Shown here piece after piece: positions 36,340 to 49,524 of a stretch of DNA of 64,000 nucleotides (positions within the stretch are counted from its first letter, which is position 1; the number at the start of each line of letters is the position of its first letter). The stretch covers positions 217,001-281,000 of the forward strand of contig JARHVA010004905.1 in the NCBI GenBank assembly GCA_037957365.1. Reading direction: 5' to 3'. The position numbers and the translations under genes were made by a program. The DNA comes from Torreya grandis (taxonomy: Eukaryota > Streptophyta > Pinopsida > Cupressales > Taxaceae). A model generated the notes under the pieces. That model was not told the origin of the DNA. It was given only the letters and a program-made list of their open reading frames with translations, and did no database searches.

Positions 36340-38840
36340 TTATCATATATATTCAAGCCTTGATATATAGATTATTTACAATTCAATTTAGATTTTGGGT
36401 CATATTATATGGTTTAGGTGGTTATGTTGAGAAATATCAATATTCATATCAATATATTGAGGCATATGTGTGGCATTTTATAAGATCATGATAAGATTTG
36501 ATAGATTGTATGACATGATGGGACAAATTACATGGATAAATTTAAGTAGATCTAATAACTTACATGGATCAAATTGAACATATGTATTGGGTTACATGGC
36601 TCAAATAATTGGATTGAATAGAGTGACATATATATTATGTCATTTTATATCACTTCAAGTACAAATGGATAAGATTGGGTGCATGAATAATGTTCATGCA
36701 TACACCTTTTATATTTATATGGTGGGGAATAAAGGTACTACATAATCACTTTGAATCTAAATTATGTATATCACTATTGATTCAAATCTTCAAATTCACA
36801 TACAAACCTATTTTGGGGCTCCACCTTTTACATATGATCCTAGTGTGGGTCTCCACCTTCGTCTATGAAATAATTATAGGGTTACACAAAGAGAGGTATG
36901 TTGATATATTGAGTAATATGGATAATGTTACTACATCAATCAACTTAATTCACTTCTTAATATCCAATAGCAGTTGAAACATTTATAATTCACAACCCAT
37001 TATTTGAAAAATGGCATCCCCTTGAGGCATAATCAACCCATGGAATTATCCAAATGAGTTCAATAGATATATTGGTTCACAAACGAATAGGTGAATTCAT
37101 TAATTTAATTTTTAAATTCAAATAGTTCAAATATCTATATTATTTCTAATTTTCTATTATGAGTAGACATTGATTTTTACATGTTTCCTTATAGTTTTGT
37201 GCATGAAACAAGCTGGATATTTGGGACATACCTGTAAACATCAAGTGTGATTATAGATAAGTACTGAAATTATTTATTTATCCTTTTAATCTATCAATTT
37301 CAATACTAGACTAAAAAGGGGTATTTTTTAGACACCTTAGATTGATGTTAGACACTTGGAAACATTTATTTTGACCTATATTTTACATACATGATTTATG
37401 CATACACATTTGACTCTTACTCTCATTCTCTCTTCATTTTTTTATATCTATATATGGACTTGGATAGCCATGTTTTCCATAATTTATAATCATGATATTC
37501 TTAGTCTATGCCTTAATGCTCTATTATCCTAAGAAGACTATTACCATGCTCCAAATCACTAATGTTCTCTTTTTGGATAATGTCGATAACAGTTAGATGT
37601 TGGAAGTTATTGAAAACATATACTTTCATTGGTAGTGTCCCAAGTTCCTCAAACAACTATTTTTAAAATTAAAATCCCTCCCTTGGGTCAAATTTCAAGT
37701 TTCAAAAGATATTTATGGGAAAAAATTAGCCAAATATCCCTCTATATATACACATCAAGCCTAAGGCCATTCCTATATAAGAATAACCTAGTAACTAAAA
37801 CTTGGAAAATCTTGATTAATTTACTTACACATCCTTAAGGCATTATCCAAAAAAATCAAAATATGAAAATCCCTCAAAGGAATGATCCTAAAATCTAAGT
37901 CTAAACATTATCACAAGGCCAAAGGTGCATGTGGTCAAGTGTTGACAGCTAAAATGTTATACTAAATGATAGTGGAATAATATCGATCACACATACACAT
38001 AGGTGGGATAAATATGGGTAAATTGATATATTTTTAGAGAATTGAAACATAGTAAATTCTCAACCATTTAGTGGGGTATGGTTAAGGCTATTTAGCCCAT
38101 GTTTTAAACCTTTTTTTCTAAGTCAAGAAAGTTTTAAAATTAGAGTTAGGATTCTAAGGAAAGGAGAGACAAAATCATGATTTACGCACATGAATGAGAT
38201 GAAAAAATTACACTTGAGTCATATTAATAGGTAGGCATAGTGATTTGTGGAAAAAAATACTAAAAACTTACACAAGGACAATTTTGGTAGATAGTGGATG
38301 GATTTAGTTGCCACATGTCTTTGAGCATTCACCAACAACATCATGGAAGGTTTTGATAGTCTATCTCCTCATTCAAATAATAATAAATACATTTCATAAA
38401 ATTATGCATAGGTAATGATAAAAAAATATTAGTATATCAACCAATTTCCTTCTTTTTTAGTAATTTATATATTTATTAAGTGAAATTAATTCTCTGTTAG
38501 CATCTAGATTTGTGCATTTTATGGTATATCTTATGTGATATTCATATAAATTTAAATAGTTTTGGGATTTTTACATATCTTAAATTTAAAATAAGCTAAA
38601 ACAAATTGTTATGATATTAAAATTTGAGGTGTGTAACAACCCAATGGGATGTGTGTGATTGCTTAGGCCACATGGGGTAATATTTTAAGTTAATATAGAA
38701 CTATGCAAAGATTGTCTTTCCTTTAGAATAATTTTTTCCAAAGGAACAACCTTTAATATTGACAAATAAATAATAATATATATTTTTTAGATTTAAATAA
38801 AATATCACTAACAATCTAATGGGCTAATATTATAGTTTCA
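36340..38840. other. No recognisable gene
   Basis: AT-rich sequence between relic B and the next gypsy pol. RT of that gypsy element should precede 38,850, but I could not read its motifs here. Short ORFs (36,690-36,977 and 37,629-37,838) lack recognisable content. Confidence 0.45.
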
Positions 38841-38849
38841 CGACATGAA

Positions 38850-39619
38850 GATTTTTTTCTATGTTCATGTTGATGGATTTGGTTCAACCATTAGTGCCAT
38901 CCAATCACAACTAGGAAATAAAAAAATTGTCATCCAATCTACTTCATTAATAGGATTATATCACTAAGATAACATAATTGATATACCACTTAGTGTGAAT
39001 TAAAATCCATGGTTTATTTTCTCTAAAAATTTAGGCAATACTTACCATGACATTCATGTTCTTCATGTATCAATAGGCATTGAATTACATTATAAAAAAA
39101 ATGGTATTGCATGGACTAATTTGTAGGTGGATTGTACTATTTTAAGATATTTAATTTTTCTTAGTTGTTAGGATAATAAATAAATTTTTTGGACCTAACC
39201 ACTTATCACAAATCACATGAAGGGAAGTAGTGCATAATATTGAGGATGAAATTTTTGATGCCAAACTATATAACGTTTGACAAGTTCCTAAATATTTAGT
39301 TGGTATAGTAACAATCCTTATTTTAGGCATTATCCCAAGTGATTAGAAAACAAGAGATAAAAATAAATTGGAAGTCTACACTACCTCATATAAATTCATT
39401 AGCAGTGAAATTTATAAACTTATGCATGATGAATTATTACATTGATGCATTTTAGACAAAGAGTGGACATATATTTTACATGGACACAAAATATTCATAG
39501 GTGGACACTATGTATGTGCTGTCACTATGAAAAATATTTTCTATCATGGATTTCAGTGGCCATCACTCTACAAGGATGCCAAAGAATTTATGCATAAGTA
39601 CATAATATGTTATAATATT
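38850..39619 (+). pseudogene. Gypsy RNase H end and integrase zinc-binding domain (part 1)
   Basis: An RNase H-like start, 'FYVHVDGFGSTISAIQSQLG' at about 38,860, carries the first catalytic Asp. The integrase HHCC region follows at about 39,420-39,619: 'LHGHKIFIGGHYVCAV', then 'IFYHGFQWPSLYKDAKEFMH' and 'YIICYNI'. The last words match the 'WP...KDA..F...C..C' end of gypsy zinc-binding domains, with the first Cys of the CxxC pair changed to Tyr. The frame is cut at 39,619 by LARD-2, and integrase core reappears at about 48,740. Confidence 0.7.
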
Positions 39620-42415
39620 TGTATTATCACCAAATCTCATACCCTAGAAGAGGGTGTTCAAGCCTTTTACAGATTTTGGAAACACGAGAACACTTCCAAG
39701 TATGTGGGTGTACCTATAATGGAAGTGAGCCTCTAGATTTAAGGGCTAGCTCCCTGAATGTTTCTTGAAATGATCATACTTGCTTAACTAATTAATTATG
39801 GGCGAAAATAGTTAGAATTTACATGAAATGAACCTAATCTAAGGGGTTGATACACCAATATGTCTTCCATATGACCATCCTAATTTATTTCACTAAGAAA
39901 AAAGGAACAAAAACTAACTTCCAAGTATTATGGATTCTAACATGAGTATTTCAATATGGAGGCAAGATGCACAAGAGATATCCAAGAACAATAGGCTAGT
40001 TATAGACACTAAGGCTCATTATACACTTAAACGATAGAATCATACACTTGAAAACACTTCATATGACCTATTATAATAGGAAAATTTGCATAAAAATGAA
40101 AGGATAAGGGAATAAATGATAGAGTGTTATCACTTTTCATCACCATACATCATTTACACACTTACACAATTGTTTAATAACTCAAAAATTAGATTTGAAT
40201 TAATTTTCAGAGGTAGAATATGACATCATTCCAATAGGGATTTTGACATACATGGAGAATAATTATTTACAAAGGCAAAATGGAATATAATTATATAATT
40301 TGAGAGATAAGGGGGTAAAGAGAAGTCCAAAGGGGAATCAAATGAGTTCAACTCCATTTGAACCATAGTTATGATTGCTTCTACCAATATGCTTCTTTGG
40401 AACTTCTTGATTGATCTAGGTCACTTTAGTCTATTGCATAGTTACATTTTTCTTGCATTGATGATACCTAATGGTTAAAATGGTATGATCAAGCTTTTAT
40501 AGATTTATTTTGTTGTTAGCTACTCTAAAATGGTTTATTGTGGCATGTAAAAGTGGAGAGAAGGGTCCTTTTCATATAGCTGGTTCTAGTGATGAATCCA
40601 TTGGAATCCACATCTATGCCTTCATAGAATCCTTTGAAATGATAGATCTTGTTCAAACTTGATCATGCTCAAAATTTTACTCATTTTCATAAGTCCACTA
40701 TAGATGGAAAACTAATATCAGACTATTGGTTTTCCTCTAATTGTTATATTATGACATCTGGTCAATGCCTAGTTCTTATTAGGTCTACATAGATCCATTA
40801 TGTCATTTCCAAAACTAATAATTTACCAAATTCATAGTTCCTTCTTTAAATAAAGTGAAAATAGTCATAAATGACACTATAACCCTCAAATCTTTGAACC
40901 TGAGTCCATATTAATCTTTGACAGTGGTCCTTTATTTTTTTTGTACTTGACTACATGGATATGTCCACTCTTTAGCATTTAATAAAGCTATAATAGTGGT
41001 GTGTTCCCCTTGAAAATATTGCCATGGTTTGACCTTGGTCATGTTTTTGATCTCCAGGAAGTACCTTAGCTTATCAACATTAAATTTCATTGGTCTTTAA
41101 TATCTGACCCTGATTATTGACTCATTGACCCATCTCACACTATTAATCCTGATCGGTATGAATGATCAAGAGTCATTGATCTAAGTTTGACTTATAAATA
41201 TCTATCCAAGTTTGTGCCAATTGGTAGCCCTATGTTTTTACTTAGGATTTGTTGTTAGTTTTTTTGCTTCCATGCTTGTCTTATGTGTTGATTTTAGGAT
41301 CTATTGTCAGTCAGTCTGCTTTTATGTTTTTTCCATGTGTTAATCATGAATTGATTTTAAGATCCATAATTATTATTTATACATATACACTTGTGACACA
41401 TGGTGGTCCATTCTTCTAGACCTTTTGACTCATCTTGCATTGTTGGATCAAGATGTATGATGCAATATAGACTAATAGTTCTACTAGGACCCATTATTTG
41501 TAATCTAATGGTTGCTTCATGAGATCAAATTTGATGTCCATGATCTTGTCAAATTATGTTCATGTAACCATCATTAAAATTCATGAAACTATCAAATTTA
41601 ATATCAAAATGGTTTGTTTTGATTGATCTTTATTTTGATGTTTATGTGAACATCTTACTCTGTTGGTTTAACTCTAAAGCTTCTTAACTTGAGCCAAAAA
41701 GTTTGCATGGACTTGAAACTTTCAAAGGATGATATTGGCATAAAAAATTCCATGGAATTTTAATATTTTTTCTTGTTTATCTTTCTAAGGTTCATTTATT
41801 AAATTCACAAGTGAATTGGTTCATTCATTTTTAGACAACATCCTAGATGGCCTAGCTGCTTAGAATTAACAAGTTAAACTTTGAGGGCTTAGATCTCAAG
41901 ATAGAAGACTCATCAAGATATGAAAATTATAGATCATGATCTTGGCACTAAGGACATTGATCATGCATGGTCTAATGGTCATGTGAGGATATTTGACCAT
42001 AATTATAAATTACACAAGCGAGTTTTTCCATTTTGGTTTCCATGTGACATCCTGATGATGATCTAGCTTCATAAAACTTGTTCCTAAAATTTTGGATCTC
42101 TAAATGAATTCCTTAAGGCCTGTGCATACCTTTTCCATCAGCCTATCTTGCATTTATCACCATTAAGACTTTCCACTTCCATATATGACACTAAAATGAC
42201 CCCTAAGACAAAGAATAACACAAGGACTAAGCTAAACTAAGACCAAGAATATAATGGCATATGAAATGACATCAAAAGATCTACAAAATACACTACAACA
42301 TTATAAAAAGCCCATATACAAGATTTTGACTATAGGGGGTTGAATCATTTTGACTTGAGGTAAAAGAGGTTAGAATCTTTAGCAATTTCCTAGGGGTGGT
42401 ATGTTTGCTATGCCA
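39620..42415 (-). repeat. LARD-2 left LTR
   Basis: 2,796 bases matching 45,254-47,989 throughout. Examples are 'gagcctctagatttaaggg' and 'acaccaa(t/g)atgtcttccata', present in both. In minus orientation this is the 3' LTR. Confidence 0.85.
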
Positions 42416-42722
42416 TGATCAGTTGCCTAATCCTATCCATTAGGATATGGAGTCACAAGTATATAGGTTTGACATACAAATTTCCTTTAAAAACACATAA
42501 AACATTAAAAAACCTATAATAAGAAACACATAAGACAAGAAACTAAACAAAAACACACTTTCCCTTCATGAGCACTTAGGTAACACAACTAAACAAACTA
42601 ACTCAAGCACTAAGTAACCTAAGATGAAAAATTCCTCCAAGGTCAAAGGGGAAGTTTGAAACCTATATTGATTTATGAAATGAAGGGTTGAATGAGACAT
42701 GTAGCCTTTTGATCCTTGATAT

Positions 42723-45056
42723 TTATGACTCCATATTCTTCATGGTATTTCCCAACTTCATTAGTATTATGTTCAATGAGAACCAAACAACTCCAAATAG
42801 GTTGGCTATGTTAATGAAATCTTCTTTCATCCAAAAACCTTCAAATTTATAAAATGGTTCCTAAATTATGACCTCCAATGGTTGTTGAACAAGACATACA
42901 TTTTTATTTTCCATGTTATTCTCAATGAGGTTGGGCTTCTTCTTAGCTATAATTTCTTCAAGATCATCAAGGAGCTTTTGATAGTTCACCCAATATTGGT
43001 CCTTTCCCTTTATGGGAAACTCTTTATCCACATTCTCAAGTACCTAACCCTCAACCTGGAAAATATTTTCAAGATCTTGAAATATCTTCATTTGTAGCTG
43101 CCAATCATATTTGTCTTCCATGAAAAAAATATTATCCACCTACTCATGTACTTGGCCCTTAATGTACAAGTTTGAAGATATGATAATCCTCTCCACCTTG
43201 CTCTCCTCTTTGATATAATGTACTTGGTGTTTGGGAACATCAATATTTCCTTCACCATGTTCTAATAACTTTGGATATGGATCCATATTAGGTGGGTCTC
43301 TTGACTATTCTTGAGGTATAATAACTTCTACCTTGCCCTCACTTTCTATGTCTATAATCTCTTAGACACTAGCATCATCAGATTACTTTATGACAATAAA
43401 TTCTTGATAAATAGAATGACCTTCATATTTATGCTTGATGGAATGCTTATCGACATGATCATTAATATCATTAGCAACCTTGCCATTAGACATATAATCT
43501 CTTGGAAAAAAAAGAGACTTACCCAACTTGTCAAAATCATTGCATATGGCATTGGGATTTTGCCAGAGTTCCTCTTCATTCACAAAATGAGACCTTTCTC
43601 TATAATTATGGAGACAATAATAAAAATTATTGTTATAGGAATTATCCAAATCAGATGTAGAATTCTTAGGAGGAGGAATAAACTTATCAAGCTAATCAAA
43701 CTCATGACATGTGAAATCAAAATTTTTCCCCAAATCATTTCCATCTACCTCATGAGTGTCATCTTCAAGATATGTTTCATCTATATTGGTCTCATGAGAC
43801 TCTATTAGGACTAAAAATTATTGAAGAGTGACTTGACCTTCTTCTTTGATAGTACACTCTGCTTCATTCTTGAGATGGTCATTCACAACTTCATGATTAG
43901 ACATGGAGTCTTCTTCAAATGCCTCTCTCTTCAAGTCTTGGCCACATTCCTCATGGATAGATGCAATAGGATCTTCAATATATATATTTTCATCTATGAA
44001 GGTAATATTACACTTTTGGTCACCAAGGGGAGTCCCTATGGTGATTTCCACCTCATAGTATCTCATGACATCCTCTTGGTCAACCTTGGCTTGGATTTGT
44101 TCCTGTTCACTTGCTTCTTGAAATATAGGCTCATGTGAAAGAGATGGAATATGAGATGAAGGATGAGATGTGATGGGTATGATGAATAGGATATGGAGTG
44201 TGAGGTGAAGGAGAAGGCTTATTAGTGGATTCAAGAAAGAGAAAAATACTATTAAGCTCATAAAGAAATGACTTATTAGGCTGATTATAAGGATAAACAT
44301 CTACATAAGCAGGAGTTGCATCTTATCAATAGTCTCCTTGAGTTTATTAAATAGAATAATTTTCATTTTTGAGATATTTATCCTCCTACATATGTAATCC
44401 ATCTATTTAACATTGAAGGCACTTCTTTTCCAAGTCCATTTGTTCCTTGATATTCCATTGAGTTCCTTCTAGTTATTCAAATGTCTCCAACTTCTACATA
44501 TGATTTTAGGTAGCACCTCTCAACCATTCCATGAGATGATAAGAGAGCACATCATACTCATCATCCCATGTTATCATTTCATATCCATTAACTAGTAATT
44601 ATCATAGAGATGCCAACAAATACTTGATATAGGATGGGAAAAGTGGAAGAGGAGGGTAATGATGGGGATCAAGACCAACTTCATTTTGTTAAATTTTAGC
44701 CTATATGAATCTATATATATCCTCTCAATTCCTTTTTGTAAAATTCATGTAAACATATGAATCCTAAAGGCTAAACTCATAAGATTACTCTTGGGGTTCA
44801 TAGGCATCATGGTATGGTTGATAGGGCTCATATTAGGACTAATAGGGAGGCATTTCTTGATAGGTATTTTGGTAGTCTTATTCATAGGGATATCCAATAA
44901 CATGGTGTCTATATGGGGGGGGAATAGAGGATTATAGGGCTACCATGGTTCATAGGGTTGATAGCCATCTTGATAGGACTATTGGACAAAATATTTTGGT
45001 TCATAACAAGGTTGACAAAGAGGTCCATGGTAGGGATATTCACCATAGCTATTCAT
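42723..45056 (-). pseudogene. LARD-2 core ORF (unknown, related in design to the LARD-1 ORF)
   Basis: ATG at 45,056 opens MNSYGEYPYHGPLCQPCYEP, followed by a Tyr/Pro/Gln-rich segment ('YEPYQPYHDAYEPQE' near 44,800). A frameshift lies between about 44,600 and 44,160. From 44,160 a single frame with few stops runs to a stop at 42,723. It is strongly acidic ('EASEQEQIQAKVDQEDVMRY', 'ECGQDLKREAFEEDSMSNHE'). The C-terminus reads 'LLDDLEEIIAKKKPNL' and then 'MKNMES'. The total is about 778 codons. No enzymatic motif is visible. The start was chosen because it is the first ATG about 190 bases inside the 5' (right) LTR. Confidence 0.6.
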
Positions 45057-45231
45057 GTCAACCTCATGTATCAAATAAAATGTAATAAACTGATAAAAAT
45101 TCAATGAGATATACCTAAGCTATTTATAACTAAAATTTATCATTCAGAGTCACCATTGGTGCTAGATTACTTGCTTCCCAAAGTTCATAGAGGAAAGACA
45201 CACCAATAATCCTTCTACTCTCTTAGACCTT

Positions 45232-45250
45232 GGTCCTATCGAGCATGCCA
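45232..45250 (-). promoter_or_regulatory. Conserved LTR-proximal motif, candidate primer-binding site of LARD-2
   Basis: On the minus strand this reads TGGCATGCTCGATAGGACC, three bases inside the right LTR. It matches the LARD-1 motif at 13 of 19 positions with only transitions. It lies about 175 bases before the ATG of the core ORF in that orientation. Confidence 0.55.
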
Positions 45251-45253
45251 GAA

Positions 45254-47989
45254 TGGTTGTCACCAAATCTTATTCCCTAGAAGAAGTTGTTCAAGACTCT
45301 TCCATATTTTGGTAATATGAGAATGTTTCTAGGTATGTGAGTGTACCTATATTAGAAACGAGCCTCTAGATTTAAGGGATAACTCCTTGAATGTATCTAA
45401 AAATTATCACACTTGATTAACTAGTTTCTTATGGGGAAAAGAGTTAGAATTTGTATAAAATGAACCTAATCTACAGGGGTGATACACCAAGATGTCTTCC
45501 ATATGACCATCATACTTTATTTTACCAATAAACAAGGCACACAAACTAACTTCTAAGTCCTATGGATTTTAAGATGAGTATTTTAATATGGAGGTGAGAT
45601 GCATGAGAGATATCCAAGGTAAGTGAAACATAGGATAGTTACAGTTATTGAGGCTCATTGTATAATTAAAAGGAAGGCTCATACACTTGACAAAACTTGA
45701 TATGACCTATTATAATAGTAACTCTTACACAAACATGAAAGGATAAGGGAATAAATGATAGAGTATTATCACTTTGAATCACCATACATCACTTGTACAC
45801 TTAGATAATTGTTCAAGAACTCAAAAATCAGATTTACATTAATGTTCTGAGATAGAATATGACATCATTCCAGTAAGGATTCCATCATAGATAGAATGGA
45901 ATTATTTACAAAGGCAAAAATGACATCTACTTATCGAATTTTAGAGAGAAGGGGGAAAAGAGAAGTCCAAAGGGGAATCAAATGAGTTCAACTCCATTTG
46001 AGCCACAGTTACAACTGATTCTACCAAGTATGCTTCTTTAGAACTTCTTGATTGATCTAGGTCACTTTAGTCTATTACATAGTTACATTATTCCTTCGTT
46101 GATGATTTATGATATTTGTAATGATGGGATCAAGCTATTAGAGATTTATCTTGTTATCAACTTCTCCAAACTAATTTTTCATGGCATGAAAAAGTGGAGA
46201 GAAAGGTTCCTTTCATATAGCTATTTTTGGTGATGAAGCTATTGGAGTCCACATGTATGCTTTCATGGAATCCTTTGAAATTCTAGCTCTTGTTCAAATT
46301 ATATCATGATCAAACTTGTCCTTATGTTTACTGGTCTACTATAGATGGAAAACCAATCTTAGACTACTAGTTTTCCTATATTCATTATATTATGACACTC
46401 TATTCTATGCCTAGTTCTTATTAGGTCCACATAAATCCATAATATCATTGTCAAAACTAAGAATTTACCATGTACATATGTCCTTTAAATAAAGTGAACA
46501 CAGTCATAAATGACATTGTAACCCTCAAATATTTGAACTAGAGTCTATATTAAGCTTTGATGGTTCTTCTTTATGTTTTTTGTACCTAAATGCATGGTTA
46601 TGTTATCTCTTTGGCATTTGATCTAGCTCTAATGGTGGTGTGTGCCTCTTGAAAATATTTCCTTAGTTTGACATTGGTCATGTGTTTGATCTCTAGGAAT
46701 TCCCTTAGATTCTTGACCTTTAATTTCATTTGTCATTGATATCTGACCTAGATCATTAACTCATTAACCCATCTTCCACGATTGATCCTACTTGGTACAA
46801 ATGATTTCAAGTAGTTGATTTTAATTTGACTTATCAATCTCTATCTGAGTTGGTACCATTTGGTAGCCCCATGTTTGTACTCAAGATTCATTATCAGTTT
46901 ATCTATTTTTGTGCTTGTTCCATGTGTCAATTATGCATTGATTTTAGGATTTTGACTTTTTATCACTTGTGCCATGTGGTGACCTCTCAATCTCCTTGAC
47001 CTTTTGACTCATCTTGTATCATTAGATCAAGATGTACAATGTAACATGGACTGTTAGATTTGTTCAGACCCATTATTTGAAATCCAATGGCTACTTCATG
47101 AGATCAAATTTGACATCCATGATCCCATAAAATGACATTAATGTGACCATCATTGATGTTTGCACAACTATCAAATTTAATATTAAAATGGTTTGTTTTA
47201 ATCGAGCTTGATTTTGACATTTGGGTGAATGTTTTACTCTACTGGTTCAACTTTGAAGCTTCATAACTTGAGCCAAAAATCTTGTATAGACTTGAAAATT
47301 TTAGAGGATGATCCTAGCATGAAAAAATCCATGGCATTACAATATTTTAGGTCATGCAACTTTTTGAGGTATATTTATTAAATGCACAAGTGAATTGGTT
47401 CATTCATTTTTGGATGACGTCTTGGATGACCTGGCTCCTTAAACTCGATAAGCTAAACTTTGAGGGCTTAGATATAGAGATAGAAGACTCATCAAGATAT
47501 AAATCTTATAGAGTATGATATTATAACTAAGGGCATTGATCATGCATGGTTTGATGGTCACACAAAGATTTTTGGGCATATTTATAAATTACACAAGAAA
47601 GTTATTCCATTCTAGTTTCCATGTGACATCTTGATGATGGTCTAGCTTCACAAGGATTTTCCCTAAAATTTTAAGCTCTGAATGAACTCCTTAAGGCCTG
47701 TTTAGACCCTTTCCATGTTCTTGCATTGATCACCATGAAGACCTAACACTTGCATATATGACCCTAAAATGACCCTTAAGACACCAAATGACATAAGGAC
47801 TAAGCTAAGCCATGACCAAGACTAGAATGACATATGAAATGACATCAACAGAGCTATAACATAACCTATGACATTATAAAAAGCCCCTATACAAGATTAT
47901 GACTATAGGGGGTTGACCCATTTTAATTTGAGGTAAAAATGGTTAACATATTTGATGATCCCTTAGGTTGGTATGACTAGACTATACCA
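45254..47989 (-). repeat. LARD-2 right LTR
   Basis: 2,736 bases, second copy of 39,620-42,415. In minus orientation this is the 5' LTR, directly after the candidate primer-site motif. Confidence 0.85.
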
Positions 47990-48735
47990 AAAATTGTATT
48001 ATGCACCTCTTGGAGTAAGGAGAAAGACACTTTTTTAGTGTTTTACCAATTTGTGTTAGCATTCTTATGTTTGCTCGATATTTGAAGTGGTCTAATCCTC
48101 CCTTTTCAAATTTTAAGCTCAACCTAAATGCTAGTAACTTTATTTATAGATCATATAATGTATCTTAGCATTGATCTCTCAAGGATGTAGTGGACTATTG
48201 AATGTAAGTGTCTTTAACCAGACCTTAATTTCATTGCTCTCTAGTCTTAGTGCATCAAATTGACCTCTATATGAAATACTATTGCCTAAAAATTATAGTA
48301 GACACCGTATTAGCTCCTTTAATAGTCCATTAGTGTGTTAAAGAGTCTAATCCTAAGAGTGGATATGAAAAATTCATGGTACATCACCAAAATCTAGATA
48401 GGTTTACTTTATGTCATTTTTTGACTATTTTCATCCCAACCAGTTTTAGGTTTTAGAAATAAAGGTCCAAATTGTGAAATCTGAGGAACTAGTCTCATTA
48501 AAAACCCTATAGGTCTAACCGTATTATAGGATAACCATAACTTAGGGTCATTCCCATGTTGATCTAGATTTGGGTAAAGGACATGAATAATCCCTTGCTC
48601 AGCTAGGGTGCAATCTTGATCCCCAATAGTTGGAAGACATAATAGATAGTATGAGATGTCATTAATCCCAATCACTACTTAGGATACATTCAATAAATCT
48701 ATAGTCAATTTCATCATATGCATTTACCCTATCAC
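47990..48735. other. Unassigned 750-bp segment between LARD-2 and integrase core
   Basis: The interrupted integrase should continue here, but none of its words can be read until about 48,740. A minus-strand open stretch at 48,409-48,675 (starting MIGINDISYYLLCL) has no recognised motif. This is either another insertion, such as a solo LTR, or unrelated DNA. Confidence 0.4.
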
Positions 48736-48736
48736 A

Positions 48737-49520
48737 TGATATATTATAATGGCTATGAATTACCTTACCAGGTGGGTAAAAGTAACCCCAACAAATAACT
48801 ATATTATTTATATGGTGGAAAAAATTTTATAGGAAAATATTATAAGTAGGTATGGATTCCCCTTGAGCCTCACTAGTGATTGGGTAAATGAATTGAAAAT
48901 GATTTTTTTTGTATTTTATTAGTTGATTTCATGGTGGTGCAACATAAGACTACCTTATACCATCCTCAATCTAATGGGACAATATAAGATTTCAAAAATA
49001 CTCTTGAAATGATTGTGACTAAGATATATGATGTAGGAAATAAAGATTGGGATGATTGGGTCTCTATAGTATTTTGGGCCTATAGGATAACCTAAAAGTG
49101 ATTGAACAATTCTAATGTATTGTATATCTATGGATTTTTGGTGACCTCCCTATGAATTGCACACACTAGATGGCTAGATAATAAGGAGTCACTAGACATG
49201 AAGATTGAAGAGATCATAAATCTAGATGAAACAAAAATTCTCACCTGGTGGGTTCAAGAAGTTGAAAAGGAAAGACAAAAATCATGTCATGACAAACATG
49301 TCAATGATTTTTTTACACAAATATATGCATGTGATACTATATGATTCAAGACATGTGAAGAATATAGGAAAGCTTCACATTCACTGGATGGGACCTTATA
49401 TTATTCAATATGTTTTAAAAATGGGTGCATGTAAACTTTGGAATTTGGATGGAGAAATTTTACATGGGAACTTAAATGAGAATAAACTCAAGCCTTTTCA
49501 ATTTCATTATCTAATGATCT
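48737..49520 (+). pseudogene. Gypsy integrase core and C-terminus (part 2)
   Basis: The core opens with 'YIIMAMNYLTRWVKVTPTN' at about 48,745-48,800. 'ENIISRYGFPLSLTSDW.NE' follows, with the second catalytic Asp. 'YHPQSNGTI' and 'LEMIVTKI' (about 48,955-49,025) carry the Glu region. 'DWDDWVSIVFWAYRIT' and a C-terminal 'LHIHWMGPYIIQYVLKMGAC' with 'LDGEILHGNLNENKLKPF' complete the domain; the last open piece is 49,226-49,522. Frameshifts and stops are frequent. With 38,850-39,619 it forms one pol split by LARD-2. Confidence 0.85.
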
Positions 49521-49524
49521 AGTC

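Larger units (their letters stand above)
39620..47989 (-). mobile_element. LARD-2: non-autonomous LTR retrotransposon
   Basis: Two direct copies of about 2.75 kb flank a 2,838-bp core. The copies start around 'tattatcaccaaatc' and 'ggttgtcaccaaatc' and end at a CCA. Sampled stretches agree at roughly 80-85 percent. The core holds one long minus-strand ORF and no gag or pol motif. The target duplication is not clear: a 9-base word, ttgtattat, is found at both outer edges (39,619-39,627 and 47,994-48,002) but overlaps my LTR start, so ends may be off by several bases. It interrupts a gypsy integrase. Confidence 0.85.

Noticed and set aside
43311..43808. 165-aa open frame on the + strand
   Set aside because: It lies antisense to the acidic minus-strand LARD-2 ORF, which has the clearer coding character, and looks like a shadow rich in Ile and Leu.
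44918..44925. Run of eight G inside the LARD-2 core
   Set aside because: Isolated homopolymer on the coding complement of the Pro-rich part; not enough for a polypurine tract.
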